This document shows, in pieces, positions 1 to 10,208 of a stretch of DNA of 56,825 nt. The notes beneath the pieces were generated by a model. It was not told the origin of the DNA and ran no database searches. It was given only the letters and a program-made list of their open reading frames with translations. The DNA lies in the NCBI GenBank assembly GCA_018240785.1, contig JAFEFC010000032.1:1-56825 (forward strand), read 5' to 3'. The position numbers and the translations under genes were made by a program. Positions within the stretch are counted from its first letter, which is position 1; each line of letters starts with the position of its first letter. Source of the DNA: Pseudomonadota bacterium. GTDB taxonomy: Bacteria > Pseudomonadota > Gammaproteobacteria > Burkholderiales > Rhodocyclaceae.

Positions 1-282
1 TTCCTGACCAACACCAACCACGAGGAAGACCAGCCCTGCCATCTGCGGCTCAAGGCTGCCTCGGTGTCGATCAGCGTGAACCTGGCGAAGTACGACGCGC
101 CCGAGCAGCGCTACTGTCCGGCCGGGGTGTACGAGATCGTGCAGGAAGACGCCGGCCCGCGGCTGCAGATCAACGCGCAGAACTGCGTGCACTGCAAGAC
201 CTGCGACATCAAGGACCCCACCCAGAACATCAACTGGGTGGTGCCGCAGGGCGGTGAGGGGCCGATCTACCAGGGCATGTAA
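1..282 (+). CDS. Electron transfer flavoprotein-ubiquinone oxidoreductase, C-terminal part (5' truncated by window edge)
   Basis: The reading frame is open from base 1 and ends with TAA at 280-282, leaving 93 residues. They match the C-terminal ferredoxin-like domain of ETF-QO, the inner-membrane enzyme that passes electrons from electron transfer flavoprotein (fatty acid and amino acid oxidation) to ubiquinone. Visible marks are the cluster-binding pattern CPAGVYE, then [12 protein letters not shown], which supplies the four cysteines for a [4Fe-4S] cluster, then the family tail [12 protein letters not shown] and YQGM. The start, FAD domain and quinone-binding region lie outside the window. 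A strong hairpin follows the stop. The family assignment is firm. Confidence 0.95.
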   Translation, partial: FLTNTNHEEDQPCHLRLKAASVSISVNLAKYDAPEQRYCPAGVYEIVQEDAGPRLQINAQNCVHCKTCDIKDPTQNINWVVPQGGEGPIYQGM

Positions 283-288
283 GCGACT

Positions 289-321
289 GCGGGACACGGC
301 CTAGAACAGGCCGTGTCCCGC
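289..321. terminator. Bidirectional terminator hairpin between convergent genes
   Basis: A perfect 14-bp inverted repeat, GCGGGACACGGCCT (289-302) and AGGCCGTGTCCCGC (308-321), is separated by the 5-base loop AGAAC. It begins 7 bases after the ETF-QO stop and ends 34 bases before the stop of the convergent Cache gene. Neither side has a clear T tract, so termination is inferred from stem strength and position. Confidence 0.75.
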
Positions 322-354
322 GCCCTGCAGGCACCTTGCAAGCTGCGCGCCCGC

Positions 355-1209
355 TTACTCCAGGTAGTGCCCGACGCCGATCAGCGAGCCGGCGACACGG
401 CGCACATAGGCGCGCTTCTTCTCCACCGCGTTGGTGACCGGATTGCGCCACACGTACTCCACCGTGGCCTCGTCCGCCGTCTTCAGGCGCTCGACCATCT
501 CCGCGATCAGCGGCTTGCCCGCAGCATCGTGCAGGCCCAGCGCGTCGCTCCCGGCGAGCGCGGGATTCATGCCCATGGCCTGGAAGCGGCCGGACTCCAG
601 GTCGACCATGAACACGTACAGGTCGTCGCGCACGAAGCTGCCCGCACGATCGTTGAACGCGGCGGCTGCGCCCTGCGCCCCCTTCGCCCGGGCCAGGTCG
701 ACCGCCTTGTCGAGCATCGTGCGCGCCTGCTCGGCGGTCGAGCGCGCCGCCGAATAGCCGACGCCGACCACGTAATCGCCCACCTTGCGCACGTAGCTCG
801 CCTTGGGCTCGACCTTGTTCGTCGCGCGGTTCAGCCACACGTAGCGCACCGTCGCTTCCGGCGCCTTGCGGGTGGCATCGATCATGTTGCGGAACAGGGG
901 GTTGCCCGCAGCGTCGGTGGTGTCGATCACGTTCAGGCCGACGAGCGATTCGGGCGCCGCGCCGCTGGCGTGGTACACACCCTTGTCGTCGATCACGAAC
1001 ACGTACAGGTCCTTGCGGACGAACTTGCCTTTCTGGTTGTTGAAGGCGGCGAAGGCGCGCTCGGCGCCATTGGCCTCCATGTATTTCACCGCCTGATCGA
1101 ACATCGCGCGCGCCTCCAGCGGCGTGGCCCGTTCGGCGGCCAGCGCGCCGGCGGCGAAGGAAGCCGCCATGGCGGCGGCCAGCGCGGTGTTCAGGATGCG
1201 TGTCTTCAT
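355..1209 (-). CDS. Exported protein made of two tandem Cache-type sensor domains
   Basis: A 284-residue protein with an N-terminal signal peptide (MKTRILNT, then an Ala-rich core, cleavage near ALA-AERA). The mature part is an internal duplication: residues about 27-150 and 155-284 each contain the block F-V-R-x-DLYVF-V/M-x-D, then an Asn/Asp-rich turn, an EATV-x-YVW strand, and a YVR-x-V-G-x-GVG ending. This is the layout of single Cache (Cache_2-like) ligand-binding domains, normally the outer part of chemoreceptors and histidine kinases. Here no membrane or output domain follows, so it is probably a free periplasmic binding protein. I chose the ATG at 1209 rather than 1242 because AAAGGA precedes it at proper spacing. 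It lies 103 bp downstream of the quinoprotein dehydrogenase on the same strand and may be co-transcribed. Confidence 0.8.
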   Translation of the reverse strand: MKTRILNTALAAAMAASFAAGALAAERATPLEARAMFDQAVKYMEANGAERAFAAFNNQKGKFVRKDLYVFVIDDKGVYHASGAAPESLVGLNVIDTTDAAGNPLFRNMIDATRKAPEATVRYVWLNRATNKVEPKASYVRKVGDYVVGVGYSAARSTAEQARTMLDKAVDLARAKGAQGAAAAFNDRAGSFVRDDLYVFMVDLESGRFQAMGMNPALAGSDALGLHDAAGKPLIAEMVERLKTADEATVEYVWRNPVTNAVEKKRAYVRRVAGSLIGVGHYLE

Positions 1210-1312
1210 CGTGGAAATTCCTTTGGTGGCAGATTCGGGCATGTCTGCGACACCGGCCCGCCGAGGCCGATCCCGCAGACACGCCCGCCCGACCGTCAGC
1301 AGCCGGACCGGA

Positions 1313-3112
1313 TCAGGACTTGTGCAGCTTGAACACCCACACCGAGCCGCCCTGCTCCAGCATGTTCACCCGCTTGGCGACGTCGCCGCCCCACAGCGGC
1401 ACCGCGCCGCCCCAGCCGGACACCACGGCGACGTACTGCTCGCCGCCCTCGTCCCAGGTGATCGGCGGCGCGATCACGCCGGAGCCGGTCTGGAACTGCC
1501 ACAGCTCCTTGCCGGAGTTGGCGTCGATCGCCTTCAGGTAGCCTTCGGGCGTACCGTAGAACACCAGGTCGCCGGCGGTGGTCAGCACCCCGCCCCACAG
1601 CGGCGCGTTGTTCTTCACTTCCCACACGATCTTGCCCTTCACCGGATCGACCGCGCGCAGCGCGCCGATGTAGTCGTCGTTGAGCGGCTTGATGGTGAAG
1701 CCCGCGCCCAGGTAGGCGGCGCCGCGCTTGTACGAGATCGGCTCGTTCCAGATGTCCATGCCCCACTCGTTGGCCGGCACGTAGAACAGGCCGGACTTGG
1801 GGCTGTAGGCCATCGGCATCTGGTTCTTGCCGCCGAGGAAGGACGGGGCGTTGAACACCGTCTTGCCCTTCTTGTCCTCGCCCACGGTCTCGACGAAGGG
1901 GTTGCCCGGGCGCTTGTCGTCGTCGTAGATCGGCCGGCCGGTCTTGAGGTCGATGCCCTTGGCCCAGTCGATACGATTGACGAAGGGGAAGGCGTTCAGC
2001 AGCTTGCCGTTGGTGCGGTCATTGACGAAGAAGAAGCCGTTGCGGTCGGCCTTGCCGCCGGCCTTGACCGTCTTGCCCGTCTTCGCATCCTTGTAGTCGA
2101 AGGACACGAATTCGTTCACGCCGTCGAAGTCCCAGCCATCGTGCGGCGTGCTCTGGTAGTGCCACACGATCTTGCCGGTGTCGGGGTTGATGGCGATCGT
2201 GGACGACGAATACAGGTTGTCGCCCGGGCGCAGCCAACTGTTCCACGGCGCCGGGTTGCCGGTGCCGATGTAGATCAGGTTGGTCTCGGGATCATAGTTG
2301 GCGGTCTGCCACGGCGCCGCGCCGCCGGTCTTCCACAGGTCGCCCGGCCAGGTGGCGTTGGTCGTGCCGGTGATGCCGTTGTCGACCGGCTTGCCTTCGG
2401 CGTCGTACTTGTGGCCCATGTGGCCCTCGACCGTCGGCCGGCTCCAGATCAGCTTGCCGGTGCGCGCGTCACGCGCGTCGACGCGGCCCACCACGCCGAA
2501 CTCGCTGCCCGAGTTGCCGGTGATCACCATGCCCTTGACGATCTGCGGTGCGGCGGTGAACGAATAGCCGGCCTTGTAGTCCTCGATCTTCTCGCGCCAC
2601 ACCACCTTGCCGGTGTCCTTGTTGAGCGCCACCAGTTGTGCATCCAGCGTGCCGAAGATCACCAGGTCGTCGTACAGCGCCGCGCCGCGGTTGATCACGT
2701 CGCAGCATGGCATGATGCCGTCGGGCAGGCGGTGCTCGTACTTCCACAGCTTCTGCCCGGTCTTGGCGTCCAGCGCGAAGATGCGGCTGTACGACGCGGT
2801 GACGTACATCTTGCCGTCGAACACCACCGGCTGCGACTGCTGGCCGCGCTGCTTCTCGCCACCGAAGGAAAACGACCATACCGGCACCAGGTCCTTCACC
2901 GTCTGCGTGTTGACCTGTGTCAACGGGCTGAAGCGCTGGCCTTTCGATCCCAGGCCGTTGCTGACCACCTGGGTGGTGATGGTGGCGTCATTGACGACGT
3001 CGTCGTCCGTCACGCCTCTGGCATTGGCCTGGGCGGCGCCCAGCATCATGACGGCGGTGGCGATCAGCGACAGGCCGCGCATGCGGCGCGGCTGCTTGGA
3101 GCTTCGATCCAT
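1313..3112 (-). CDS. PQQ-dependent alcohol dehydrogenase with lanthanide-type D-x-D signature
   Basis: A 599-residue periplasmic quinoprotein of the methanol/ethanol dehydrogenase family (eight-bladed propeller), oxidising alcohols with pyrroloquinoline quinone. The start at 3112 follows GAGGAGGAAGAC and gives a signal peptide (cleavage near ANA-RGV). Seen: the adjacent-cysteine pair Cys136-Cys137 (MPCCDV) that forms the vicinal disulfide over PQQ; Glu204 in SGSEFG and Asn291 in PWNSW as probable metal ligands; catalytic Asp328 in [11 protein letters not shown]; repeated propeller motifs such as DAKTGKxxW. Asp330, two residues after the catalytic Asp, is the position that distinguishes XoxF- and PedH-type lanthanide enzymes from calcium enzymes. 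Overall it looks like ExaA/PedH ethanol dehydrogenases rather than MxaF. The divergent neighbours are its likely relay partners. No PQQ biosynthesis gene or cytochrome is in the window. Confidence 0.93.
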   Translation of the reverse strand: MDRSSKQPRRMRGLSLIATAVMMLGAAQANARGVTDDDVVNDATITTQVVSNGLGSKGQRFSPLTQVNTQTVKDLVPVWSFSFGGEKQRGQQSQPVVFDGKMYVTASYSRIFALDAKTGQKLWKYEHRLPDGIMPCCDVINRGAALYDDLVIFGTLDAQLVALNKDTGKVVWREKIEDYKAGYSFTAAPQIVKGMVITGNSGSEFGVVGRVDARDARTGKLIWSRPTVEGHMGHKYDAEGKPVDNGITGTTNATWPGDLWKTGGAAPWQTANYDPETNLIYIGTGNPAPWNSWLRPGDNLYSSSTIAINPDTGKIVWHYQSTPHDGWDFDGVNEFVSFDYKDAKTGKTVKAGGKADRNGFFFVNDRTNGKLLNAFPFVNRIDWAKGIDLKTGRPIYDDDKRPGNPFVETVGEDKKGKTVFNAPSFLGGKNQMPMAYSPKSGLFYVPANEWGMDIWNEPISYKRGAAYLGAGFTIKPLNDDYIGALRAVDPVKGKIVWEVKNNAPLWGGVLTTAGDLVFYGTPEGYLKAIDANSGKELWQFQTGSGVIAPPITWDEGGEQYVAVVSGWGGAVPLWGGDVAKRVNMLEQGGSVWVFKLHKS

Positions 3113-3468
3113 GTCTTCCTCCTCGGGATGTCGAATAAGAGAGTGTTGTTTTCTGCGGTGTTGATGCGGCAGGCAGCGCCGGGCATCGCCCCGTGCCAGC
3201 CTGCGCAAGCGCCATGCCACCTCACCGAAAGCCGCAAGCGCCGCAGGATTGGCGGCTGTCTGCTGCTACAAGGGCTGCTACATCGGCTGCTCCACCTGCT
3301 CCAGATTCGCGAGCGGCATCCGGTCACGGCGGGATTTATTGAGCAATCGAGCAGGCGCGGCCGCGCCTCGGGGTCGATGCCGCCACGCCGCCACCGCTGC
3401 ACGCGTTGCTGGCATGTCGATTGCTCGCGATCTGGACCCATCCACGCCTGCAACACCCGGAGCAGACG
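3113..3468. promoter_or_regulatory. Divergent regulatory region between quinoprotein dehydrogenase and SoxYZ-like carrier
   Basis: These 356 bases contain no convincing gene. They must carry the promoters of the dehydrogenase (minus) and the carrier/hydrolase pair (plus). The main structure is a short tandem 12-bp repeat at 3262-3297. I could not identify clear -35/-10 boxes or a sigma-54 GG-N10-GC pair by eye. Confidence 0.5.
3262..3297. repeat. Three tandem 12-bp repeats in the divergent promoter region
   Basis: GCTGCTACAAGG (3262-3273), GCTGCTACATCG (3274-3285) and GCTGCTCCACCT (3286-3297) follow each other without spacers; a fourth partial copy starts GCTCC at 3298. The repeats sit 150-185 bp upstream of the dehydrogenase start. 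They could be activator binding sites, but nothing in the window names the activator. Confidence 0.55.
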
Positions 3469-4326
3469 ATGCCCGCACCCGGTTCGCGCGCCCTGAGCGC
3501 GCTGATGACGCCGCTGTTCGCAGTTCTCGCGTTCACCCTGCTCGCGTTCGCCGCGCCGGCGTCCGCTGCCCCGCCGACGGCCGGTGCCTCCATGTCGCGC
3601 GGGCCTGCCAGCGACGCGGACGCACTGGCCGATCCGCTGGGTTCGTCACGCTGGCAGGACATGCGGCGCGCGCTCTTCCCCGACGCAGCCGTGCGCTTCG
3701 ACGCACGCGTGTCCGTCACCGCGCCGCCCAACGCGGAGGACCCGCTCAACGTGCCGGTGAGCGTCGATGCGAGCGCGCTGCCGGACGTGCGCGAAGTGGT
3801 CGTGTTCGCCGACTTCAACCCCATCGTCAAGGTGCTGAGCTTCGCGCCGGTCGATGCCATCGCCACACTCGGCTTCCGCCTCAAGCTGCAGCAGTCGTCG
3901 CCGATCCGCGCCGCGGCGCGCACCGGCGATGGCGTGTGGCATGTGGGCGGCACGTGGGTGCGCACGCATGGCGGCGGCTGCACGCTGCCCTCGGTGGGCT
4001 CGGCCTCGCCGCTGTGGCAGCAGCACCTCAACGAGGTGAGCGGCCGGGTGTGGCACGGCGTCGGCCCGGGCGAACGCCTGCGCCTGCGGGTGATCCATCC
4101 GATGGACACCGGCCTCGCCGCCGGCATCCCGTCCTTCCATATCGAGGATCTTCTCGTCAGCGCTGCCGACGGCCGGCCGCTGATGCGCATCCACCCGTTC
4201 GAGCCGGTGTCGGAGAACCCGGTATTCACCCTCGATCTGCACAAGGGCACGTCCGCCCGCGGCGCGCTGCGCGTGCGCGGACGCGACAACAACGGCAACC
4301 TCATCGACGCCGGAGTGGCGCAATGA
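3469..4326 (+). CDS. Quinoprotein dehydrogenase-associated fused SoxYZ-like carrier protein
   Basis: A 285-residue exported protein whose two halves resemble SoxY (residues about 50-170) and SoxZ (about 185-285) of the sulfur oxidation carrier. Fused SoxYZ-like proteins of this type occur next to PQQ dehydrogenases and are thought to belong to a quinoprotein relay system; their real cargo is not known. The start at 3469 has GGAG upstream and is followed by a signal peptide (Ala-rich, cleavage near ASA-APP). The mid-protein motif is HGGGCTLPS, at the place of the SoxY C-terminal GGCGG swinging arm, so the single Cys there is the probable carrier residue. The stop overlaps the next ATG (ATGA), indicating translational coupling to the metallohydrolase. 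Confidence 0.88.
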   Translation: MPAPGSRALSALMTPLFAVLAFTLLAFAAPASAAPPTAGASMSRGPASDADALADPLGSSRWQDMRRALFPDAAVRFDARVSVTAPPNAEDPLNVPVSVDASALPDVREVVVFADFNPIVKVLSFAPVDAIATLGFRLKLQQSSPIRAAARTGDGVWHVGGTWVRTHGGGCTLPSVGSASPLWQQHLNEVSGRVWHGVGPGERLRLRVIHPMDTGLAAGIPSFHIEDLLVSAADGRPLMRIHPFEPVSENPVFTLDLHKGTSARGALRVRGRDNNGNLIDAGVAQ

Positions 4327-5342
4327 GCCCCGCGATCCGCCCCATCCGCCTCATCCGCCTGTTGCCCGTGCTCGGCAGCCTGATCGCCGCGGCTGCGCCC
4401 GCCCAGGCACCTGCGCCCGATGCGGGCCGCGCGCAGGTTTCCACTCGGGAGCGGGGTGCAATGCCCGATTTCGACTACCACCTGCAGCCGCGCCGGGTCG
4501 CCGATGGCGTCTACATGATCGAGGGCAGGCGCGAGGATTTCTCCACCGAAAACGGCGGCAACATCGTCAACACCGGCTTCATCGTCGGCAACAGCGGCGT
4601 GATCGTCATCGACACCGGGCCGTCGCGCCGCTATGGCGAGCAGTTGCGCGCCGCGATCGCGCGCATCACGCCGCTGCCGGTGGTGCTGACGCTGAACACC
4701 CACCACCATCCGGACCACTTCCTCGGCAACCAGGCCTTTCCGCCCGCCACGCTCGCCGCCCTGACTGAGACGATCACCGGCATCGAGACCGAAGGCGGCG
4801 CGTTCAACGACAACATGTACCGTCTCAACGGCGACTGGATGCGCGACACCGAGGTCGTGGTGCCGCAGCAGCGCATCGCCCCGGGCCGGCGCATGGTCGG
4901 CGGGCGCGACATCGAGCTGCTCGCGCTGGGCGGGCATACAGCCGCCGACCTCGTGCTGATCGACCATGCCACCGGCACGCTGTTCGCATCGGACCTGGTG
5001 TTCAACCATCGCGCGCCCACCACCCCGCACGCCGACCTGGCGCGCTGGATTGCAGCGCTGGCCTCGCTGGCCGAACTGCCGGTGCGCCACTATGTGCCCG
5101 GCCATGGTCCGGCCAGCGACGATGCCTCCCCCCTGCTTGAGACGCGCGCCTACCTGGAATGGCTGGGCCACGCCATCCACGAGGCCGCGGCCGGCGGCAT
5201 GGACATGGCGGAGGTGCTCGCGCGTCCGGTGCCGTCGCGCTTTACCGCGTTGGCCCTCGCGGACCGCGAGTACCGCCGCTCCGTGTCACACCTGTTTCCG
5301 GCCGCCGAGCGCGCCGCGCTCGTCCCCTCCACGCCGCGCTAG
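4323..5342 (+). CDS. Quinoprotein relay system zinc metallohydrolase (metallo-beta-lactamase fold, SoxH-like)
   Basis: A 339-residue exported metallo-beta-lactamase-fold protein. It has an N-terminal hydrophobic segment with an APAQA cleavage region, then the zinc motif NTHHHPDHFLGN (HxHxDH pattern), a glycine-rich GGHTAADLVL segment with the next His ligand, a DLVFNHR strand with the bridging Asp, and a VPGHG motif with the last His. SoxH-like hydrolases of this kind are the usual partner of the SoxYZ-like carrier beside PQQ dehydrogenases. The substrate is unknown; hydrolysis of a thioester-like adduct on the carrier Cys is a reasonable guess only. The ATG overlaps the carrier stop by 4 bases, so the two proteins are made together. 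Confidence 0.88.
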   Translation: MSPAIRPIRLIRLLPVLGSLIAAAAPAQAPAPDAGRAQVSTRERGAMPDFDYHLQPRRVADGVYMIEGRREDFSTENGGNIVNTGFIVGNSGVIVIDTGPSRRYGEQLRAAIARITPLPVVLTLNTHHHPDHFLGNQAFPPATLAALTETITGIETEGGAFNDNMYRLNGDWMRDTEVVVPQQRIAPGRRMVGGRDIELLALGGHTAADLVLIDHATGTLFASDLVFNHRAPTTPHADLARWIAALASLAELPVRHYVPGHGPASDDASPLLETRAYLEWLGHAIHEAAAGGMDMAEVLARPVPSRFTALALADREYRRSVSHLFPAAERAALVPSTPR

Positions 5343-5544
5343 CGCGACGCCACGCGCGCCCCGATCCGCCTGCCGCCGCCGCGAATCCCGCCCGGCGCGT
5401 GACGCCTCGCACGCCCGCCCTGCGATCGTCGCCCGACTCCAGGCGCCATTCGGCATAATTCCCCAGTTCAAGCATGGTTTCTGCCCTGCATGAGGCACGC
5501 CATGCCTTGCCCCGCATGGCACCGGAAACGGACTGGATACCCAG

Positions 5545-6540
5545 ATGGCACAGTCGCCTCCACCCTCGGCCACTTGCAAGGTTCGCCGCCGCCTCCTCGC
5601 GGCGCTGCCGGCCTTTGGGCTGCTGACCTTGCAGGGCTGCATGCCCCCGGCTCCGTTGGTGATCGCCGCGCACACCTGGCCCGGTTACGAGTTCATGTTT
5701 CTCGCCCGCGACCTCGGCTGGCTCGGCACCAGCGACGTTTCCCTGACGAGGACGAGTTCGGCGACGGAATCCATCCGCGAGCTTGAACAGGGACGCGTGG
5801 ACGGCGCCGCCCTGACGCTGGACGAGGTCCTGCGCGTACGCGCCAGCGGCACCGCCCTCACCATCGTCCTGGTGTTCGACATCTCGGCCGGCGCCGACGT
5901 GGTGCTGGCCAGTCGCAACATCGAGGCCCTGCCCGCGCTGCGCGGCCGGCGCATTGGCGTGGAAAGCGGCACGGTAGGCGCGCTGATGTTGCGCAAGCTG
6001 ATGGTCGCGGCAGAGCTGCAGGATGCAGACATCATTGCCGAGGCCTTGCCGGCCGACCAGCACCTTGGCGCCTGGCAGGCCGGCCGGCTCGACGCAATCG
6101 TGACCTACGAGCCCACCGCCACGCTGATCGAGCAGACGGGAGCCCGGCGCATCTTCGACAGCCGCATGTTTCCGCCCCTGGTCATCGACGTGCTCGCGGT
6201 CCGCCGCGAGATCCTCCATGCGCGTCGGGACGACCTGCGCGCCCTTGCGCGCGCGCATTTCCGTGCGCTGCGGCATTTCACCCGCCATCGCCTGGACGCG
6301 GCCCATCGCCTTGCGGCGCGCATGAAGTTATCCCCCGAGGGCGTGCTCGACACCTATCGCGGGCTCGAGTTGCCCGATGTCGCACAGAATCGCGACCTGC
6401 TCGGCGGCACGGCTCCGCGTCTTGCCCCGACGCTTGCAGAAGTGTCGCGACTGATGCTCGAGCTTGGCTCCCTGGCGCATGCCGACACGCTCGTCGGGAT
6501 CGTGTCCGATGCGGCGCTTCCCCAGGGGGACTTCCAGTGA
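5545..6540 (+). CDS. Lipoprotein solute-binding protein of the SsuA/TauA/NMT1-like class
   Basis: A 331-residue protein with a lipoprotein signal: a basic start, hydrophobic core and the lipobox LQGC (Cys about residue 32). The mature part is a type 2 periplasmic binding fold like nitrate/sulfonate/thiamine-precursor binding proteins: AHTWPGYEFMFLARDLGW near the start, GRRIGVESGTVGALMLRKL in the middle, and DAIVTYEPTA, which lines the ligand cleft in this class. No permease or ATPase follows. Instead, its stop overlaps the start of a membrane diguanylate cyclase with its own binding-protein domain. A role as a ligand-presenting subunit for that sensor is more likely than transport; this is inference from context. 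Confidence 0.8.
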   Translation: MAQSPPPSATCKVRRRLLAALPAFGLLTLQGCMPPAPLVIAAHTWPGYEFMFLARDLGWLGTSDVSLTRTSSATESIRELEQGRVDGAALTLDEVLRVRASGTALTIVLVFDISAGADVVLASRNIEALPALRGRRIGVESGTVGALMLRKLMVAAELQDADIIAEALPADQHLGAWQAGRLDAIVTYEPTATLIEQTGARRIFDSRMFPPLVIDVLAVRREILHARRDDLRALARAHFRALRHFTRHRLDAAHRLAARMKLSPEGVLDTYRGLELPDVAQNRDLLGGTAPRLAPTLAEVSRLMLELGSLAHADTLVGIVSDAALPQGDFQ

Positions 6541-8120
6541 GCGCGATTCGCCATGCGATCGCGGCGCTGATGATGGCCCTCTCGGCCCTCTGGCTGCTGC
6601 CCGCAATGCATCCGGCGGCAGCGGCGAGCGGCGACACCGGCCTCACCATAGGGGTGGTGAAGAACCATTCCCCCGACGTCATGCTGCGCCAGATGCAGAC
6701 GCTCGCCGACTACCTGAGCGCCGGGCTGGGCGACACGCGAGTGTCGCTGCGGGTGATGGACCTCGACGAAATCGACGCCGCCAGCGCAAGGCACCAGCTC
6801 GATTTCCTGTTGACCTCGCCATCGCAGTACGTGCAGTTGAAGCGCCGCAACGGGCTGTCGGGCGCACTCGCCACGCTCGTTGCCGGTGAGGGCGGCAAGC
6901 CGCTCTCCGCAATCGCCGGCGCGATCGTCGTGCGCGCCGACCGCAACGATATCCGCACGCTGGCAGACCTCGCGACACGGCGCATCGCCGCTGCTGCACC
7001 ACAGTCGCTGGGCGGCTACCAGGCGCAGCTATGGGCGCTGCACGACGCCGGACTCCCCCTGCCCAACGCCGGTCAAATCGAGTTCGCCGGCCTGCCGCAG
7101 GACCGCGTGGTGGATCTGGTGCTGCGCGGCAAGGCCGATGCGGGCTTCGTCCTCGGCGGCATCGTCGAGGAAATGCTTCGAAACGGGAGGCTGGAGCCGG
7201 ATGCGCTGAAATTCATCAACGCCCAGGCGCTGCCGGACTATCCGTACACGGTGTCGACCTACCTGTACCCGCAAGCGCCCTTCGTCGTGCTGCCGCACGT
7301 CAGCGAAAGCCTTTCGCGACGCGTCGCAGCCCTGCTCCTGTCGATGCCCGCCCAGCCGGACGGAAGCGGCAACCACTACGCGTTCACCATCCCGGCCGAC
7401 TACGCCGGCGTCGAGGAGATCATGCGCGAACTGCGCCTGCCACCTTTCGACACCATGCCGCGCTTCGGCTTGCACGACGTATGGCACCAGTATCAGTGGG
7501 AAATGCTCGCAGCCTCCTCCGCCGCGCTCGTCATCGCCACACTGGTGCTGCTGCTGCTGCTGCGCAATCGCGAGATCCGCTACATGGCGCAGCATGACGC
7601 CCTCACCGGCCTGGCGAACCGCGCCCTGTTCACCGACCTCGTCGCCAGCACCATTGCCGCGGCACGCCGCGACCACGGCGTGCTGGCGCTGCTGCTCATC
7701 GACCTCGACCACTTCAAGTCGATCAACGACACCCTCGGCCACGCCGCCGGTGACGTGGTGCTGGCCCAGTTCGCGTCGCGCCTGCGCTCGGCCATCCGTG
7801 AATCGGACACGGCGGCGCGCATCGGCGGTGACGAGTTCATGGTCCTGCTGCGCAACGTCCACGATGCCGCGGACGCGCTGCGCGTCGCCGAGAAGATCCG
7901 TGCGGTCTCGAAGCAGCCGCTGGTGACGGAGCCGCAGACGGTGACGATCTCGGTCAGCATCGGCGTGGCGCTCTACCCGGAACACGGCAGCGGCCTGGAG
8001 GACTTGTCGCGGCGGGCGGACGAGGCGATGTACCAGATGAAGACAGCAGGCCGTGACGCAGTCGCGCTCTACCGGCCCGCTCCTCCCCAGAAGCCGGCCG
8101 ACGCGGCATCGGCGCCATGA
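6537..8120 (+). CDS. Membrane diguanylate cyclase with PhnD-like periplasmic sensor domain
   Basis: A 527-residue protein starting at a GTG that overlaps the preceding stop, with AGGGGG upstream. It has a signal peptide or first membrane anchor (residues about 8-30), a PhnD-like oxyanion/phosphonate binding-protein domain (about 35-310, with GGYQAQLWAL and GKADAGFVLGGI), one membrane segment (about 322-343) and a C-terminal GGDEF domain (about 350-510). The active site GGDEF is intact, and RESD five residues before it is the inhibitory I-site, so the protein should make c-di-GMP and be feedback inhibited. The likely chain is that periplasmic ligand, perhaps delivered by the coupled lipoprotein, sets cytoplasmic c-di-GMP. 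The ligand is unknown. Confidence 0.9.
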   Translation: MSAIRHAIAALMMALSALWLLPAMHPAAAASGDTGLTIGVVKNHSPDVMLRQMQTLADYLSAGLGDTRVSLRVMDLDEIDAASARHQLDFLLTSPSQYVQLKRRNGLSGALATLVAGEGGKPLSAIAGAIVVRADRNDIRTLADLATRRIAAAAPQSLGGYQAQLWALHDAGLPLPNAGQIEFAGLPQDRVVDLVLRGKADAGFVLGGIVEEMLRNGRLEPDALKFINAQALPDYPYTVSTYLYPQAPFVVLPHVSESLSRRVAALLLSMPAQPDGSGNHYAFTIPADYAGVEEIMRELRLPPFDTMPRFGLHDVWHQYQWEMLAASSAALVIATLVLLLLLRNREIRYMAQHDALTGLANRALFTDLVASTIAAARRDHGVLALLLIDLDHFKSINDTLGHAAGDVVLAQFASRLRSAIRESDTAARIGGDEFMVLLRNVHDAADALRVAEKIRAVSKQPLVTEPQTVTISVSIGVALYPEHGSGLEDLSRRADEAMYQMKTAGRDAVALYRPAPPQKPADAASAP

Positions 8121-8157
8121 AGGCTTGTCGCCGTGCGCCGCCCCGGGTGGCGAGGAT

Positions 8158-9095
8158 TCAGGCCGCCGCCTCGCTCACCGGCCTGGCAAGCGCCTGGCTC
8201 ACCATTGCCTCGGTCAGCTCCGGCGCGCACAGCTCGATGAAACGATAGGCGAAGCCGCGCAGGTAGTGCCCGCGGCGCACCGCGATGCGGGTGACGTTCT
8301 CGGGGAACAGATGCCTGCTGTCCAGACAGCGCAGGCCGCCATCGCGCGCCGGGTTGAAGGCCATCGACGCCAGGATGCCGACCCCGAGGCCGAGCTCCAC
8401 ATAGGTCTTGATCACGTCCGCGTCCAGGGCCGACATCGCGACGTCCGGCACCAGCCCCGCGCGGGCGAAGGCCTGGTCGATGCGCGCGCGGCCGGTGAAG
8501 CCTTCGTGATAGGTGATGACGGGAAAGCGCGCGATCGCCTCCAGCGTCAGCGGCTGCACCGATTCGAGCGGATGACCTGCCGGCACGAGCACCGAGTGGT
8601 GCCAACTGTAGTAGGGAAAGGAGGCCAGCTCGGGCACCTCGGCGACTGCCTCGGTCGCGATGCCGATGTCCGCCTCGCCGTCGAGCAGCATCTGCGCCAG
8701 CTCCTCCGGACTTGCCTGGTGCAGCTTCAGATAAACCCGGGGGAAGGCGCGCTTGAACTCGGTCACCACCTTGGGCAGCGCGTAGCGCGCCTGGGTGTGG
8801 GTGGTGGCGATGGTCAGCGTGCCCTCGTCGCGATTGCTGTACTGCTCGGCCAGGCGCTTGATGTTGCCGGCGTCGAGCAGCATGCGCTCGACCATCACCA
8901 CGAGTTCCTTGCCCGGCTCGGTGAGGCCCAGCAGGCGCTTGCCCTTGCGCACGAAGAGCTCGATGCCCAGTTCGTCCTCGAGATCCTTGATGTGCTTGGA
9001 CACGCCGGACTGCGAGGTGAACAGCGCATTGGCCACTTCGGTGAGGTTGAAGCCACGCCGCACGGTCTCGCGGATGATGCGCAACTGCTGAAAGT

Positions 9096-9099
<4 letters not shown>
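8158..9099 (-). CDS. cysB: CysB-type LysR regulator of sulfur assimilation
   Basis: A 313-residue LysR-family regulator with the N-terminal helix-turn-helix of CysB/Cbl ([31 protein letters not shown]) and the co-inducer domain signature [11 protein letters not shown], where CysB binds N-acetylserine or sulfate-like ligands. CysB is the main activator of sulfate and sulfonate genes under sulfur limitation. The ATG overlaps the cysA stop by 4 bases, so the regulator is the last gene of the cysTWA operon and its level follows transporter expression. Cbl is the alternative, but placement with the sulfate transporter favours CysB. Confidence 0.92.

Positions 9100-10204
<1,105 letters not shown>

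Positions 10205-10208
<4 letters not shown>

Noticed and set aside
1124-3496. A 790-codon plus-strand frame across the alcohol dehydrogenase
   Set aside because: Shadow of the quinoprotein gene; no recognisable protein features.
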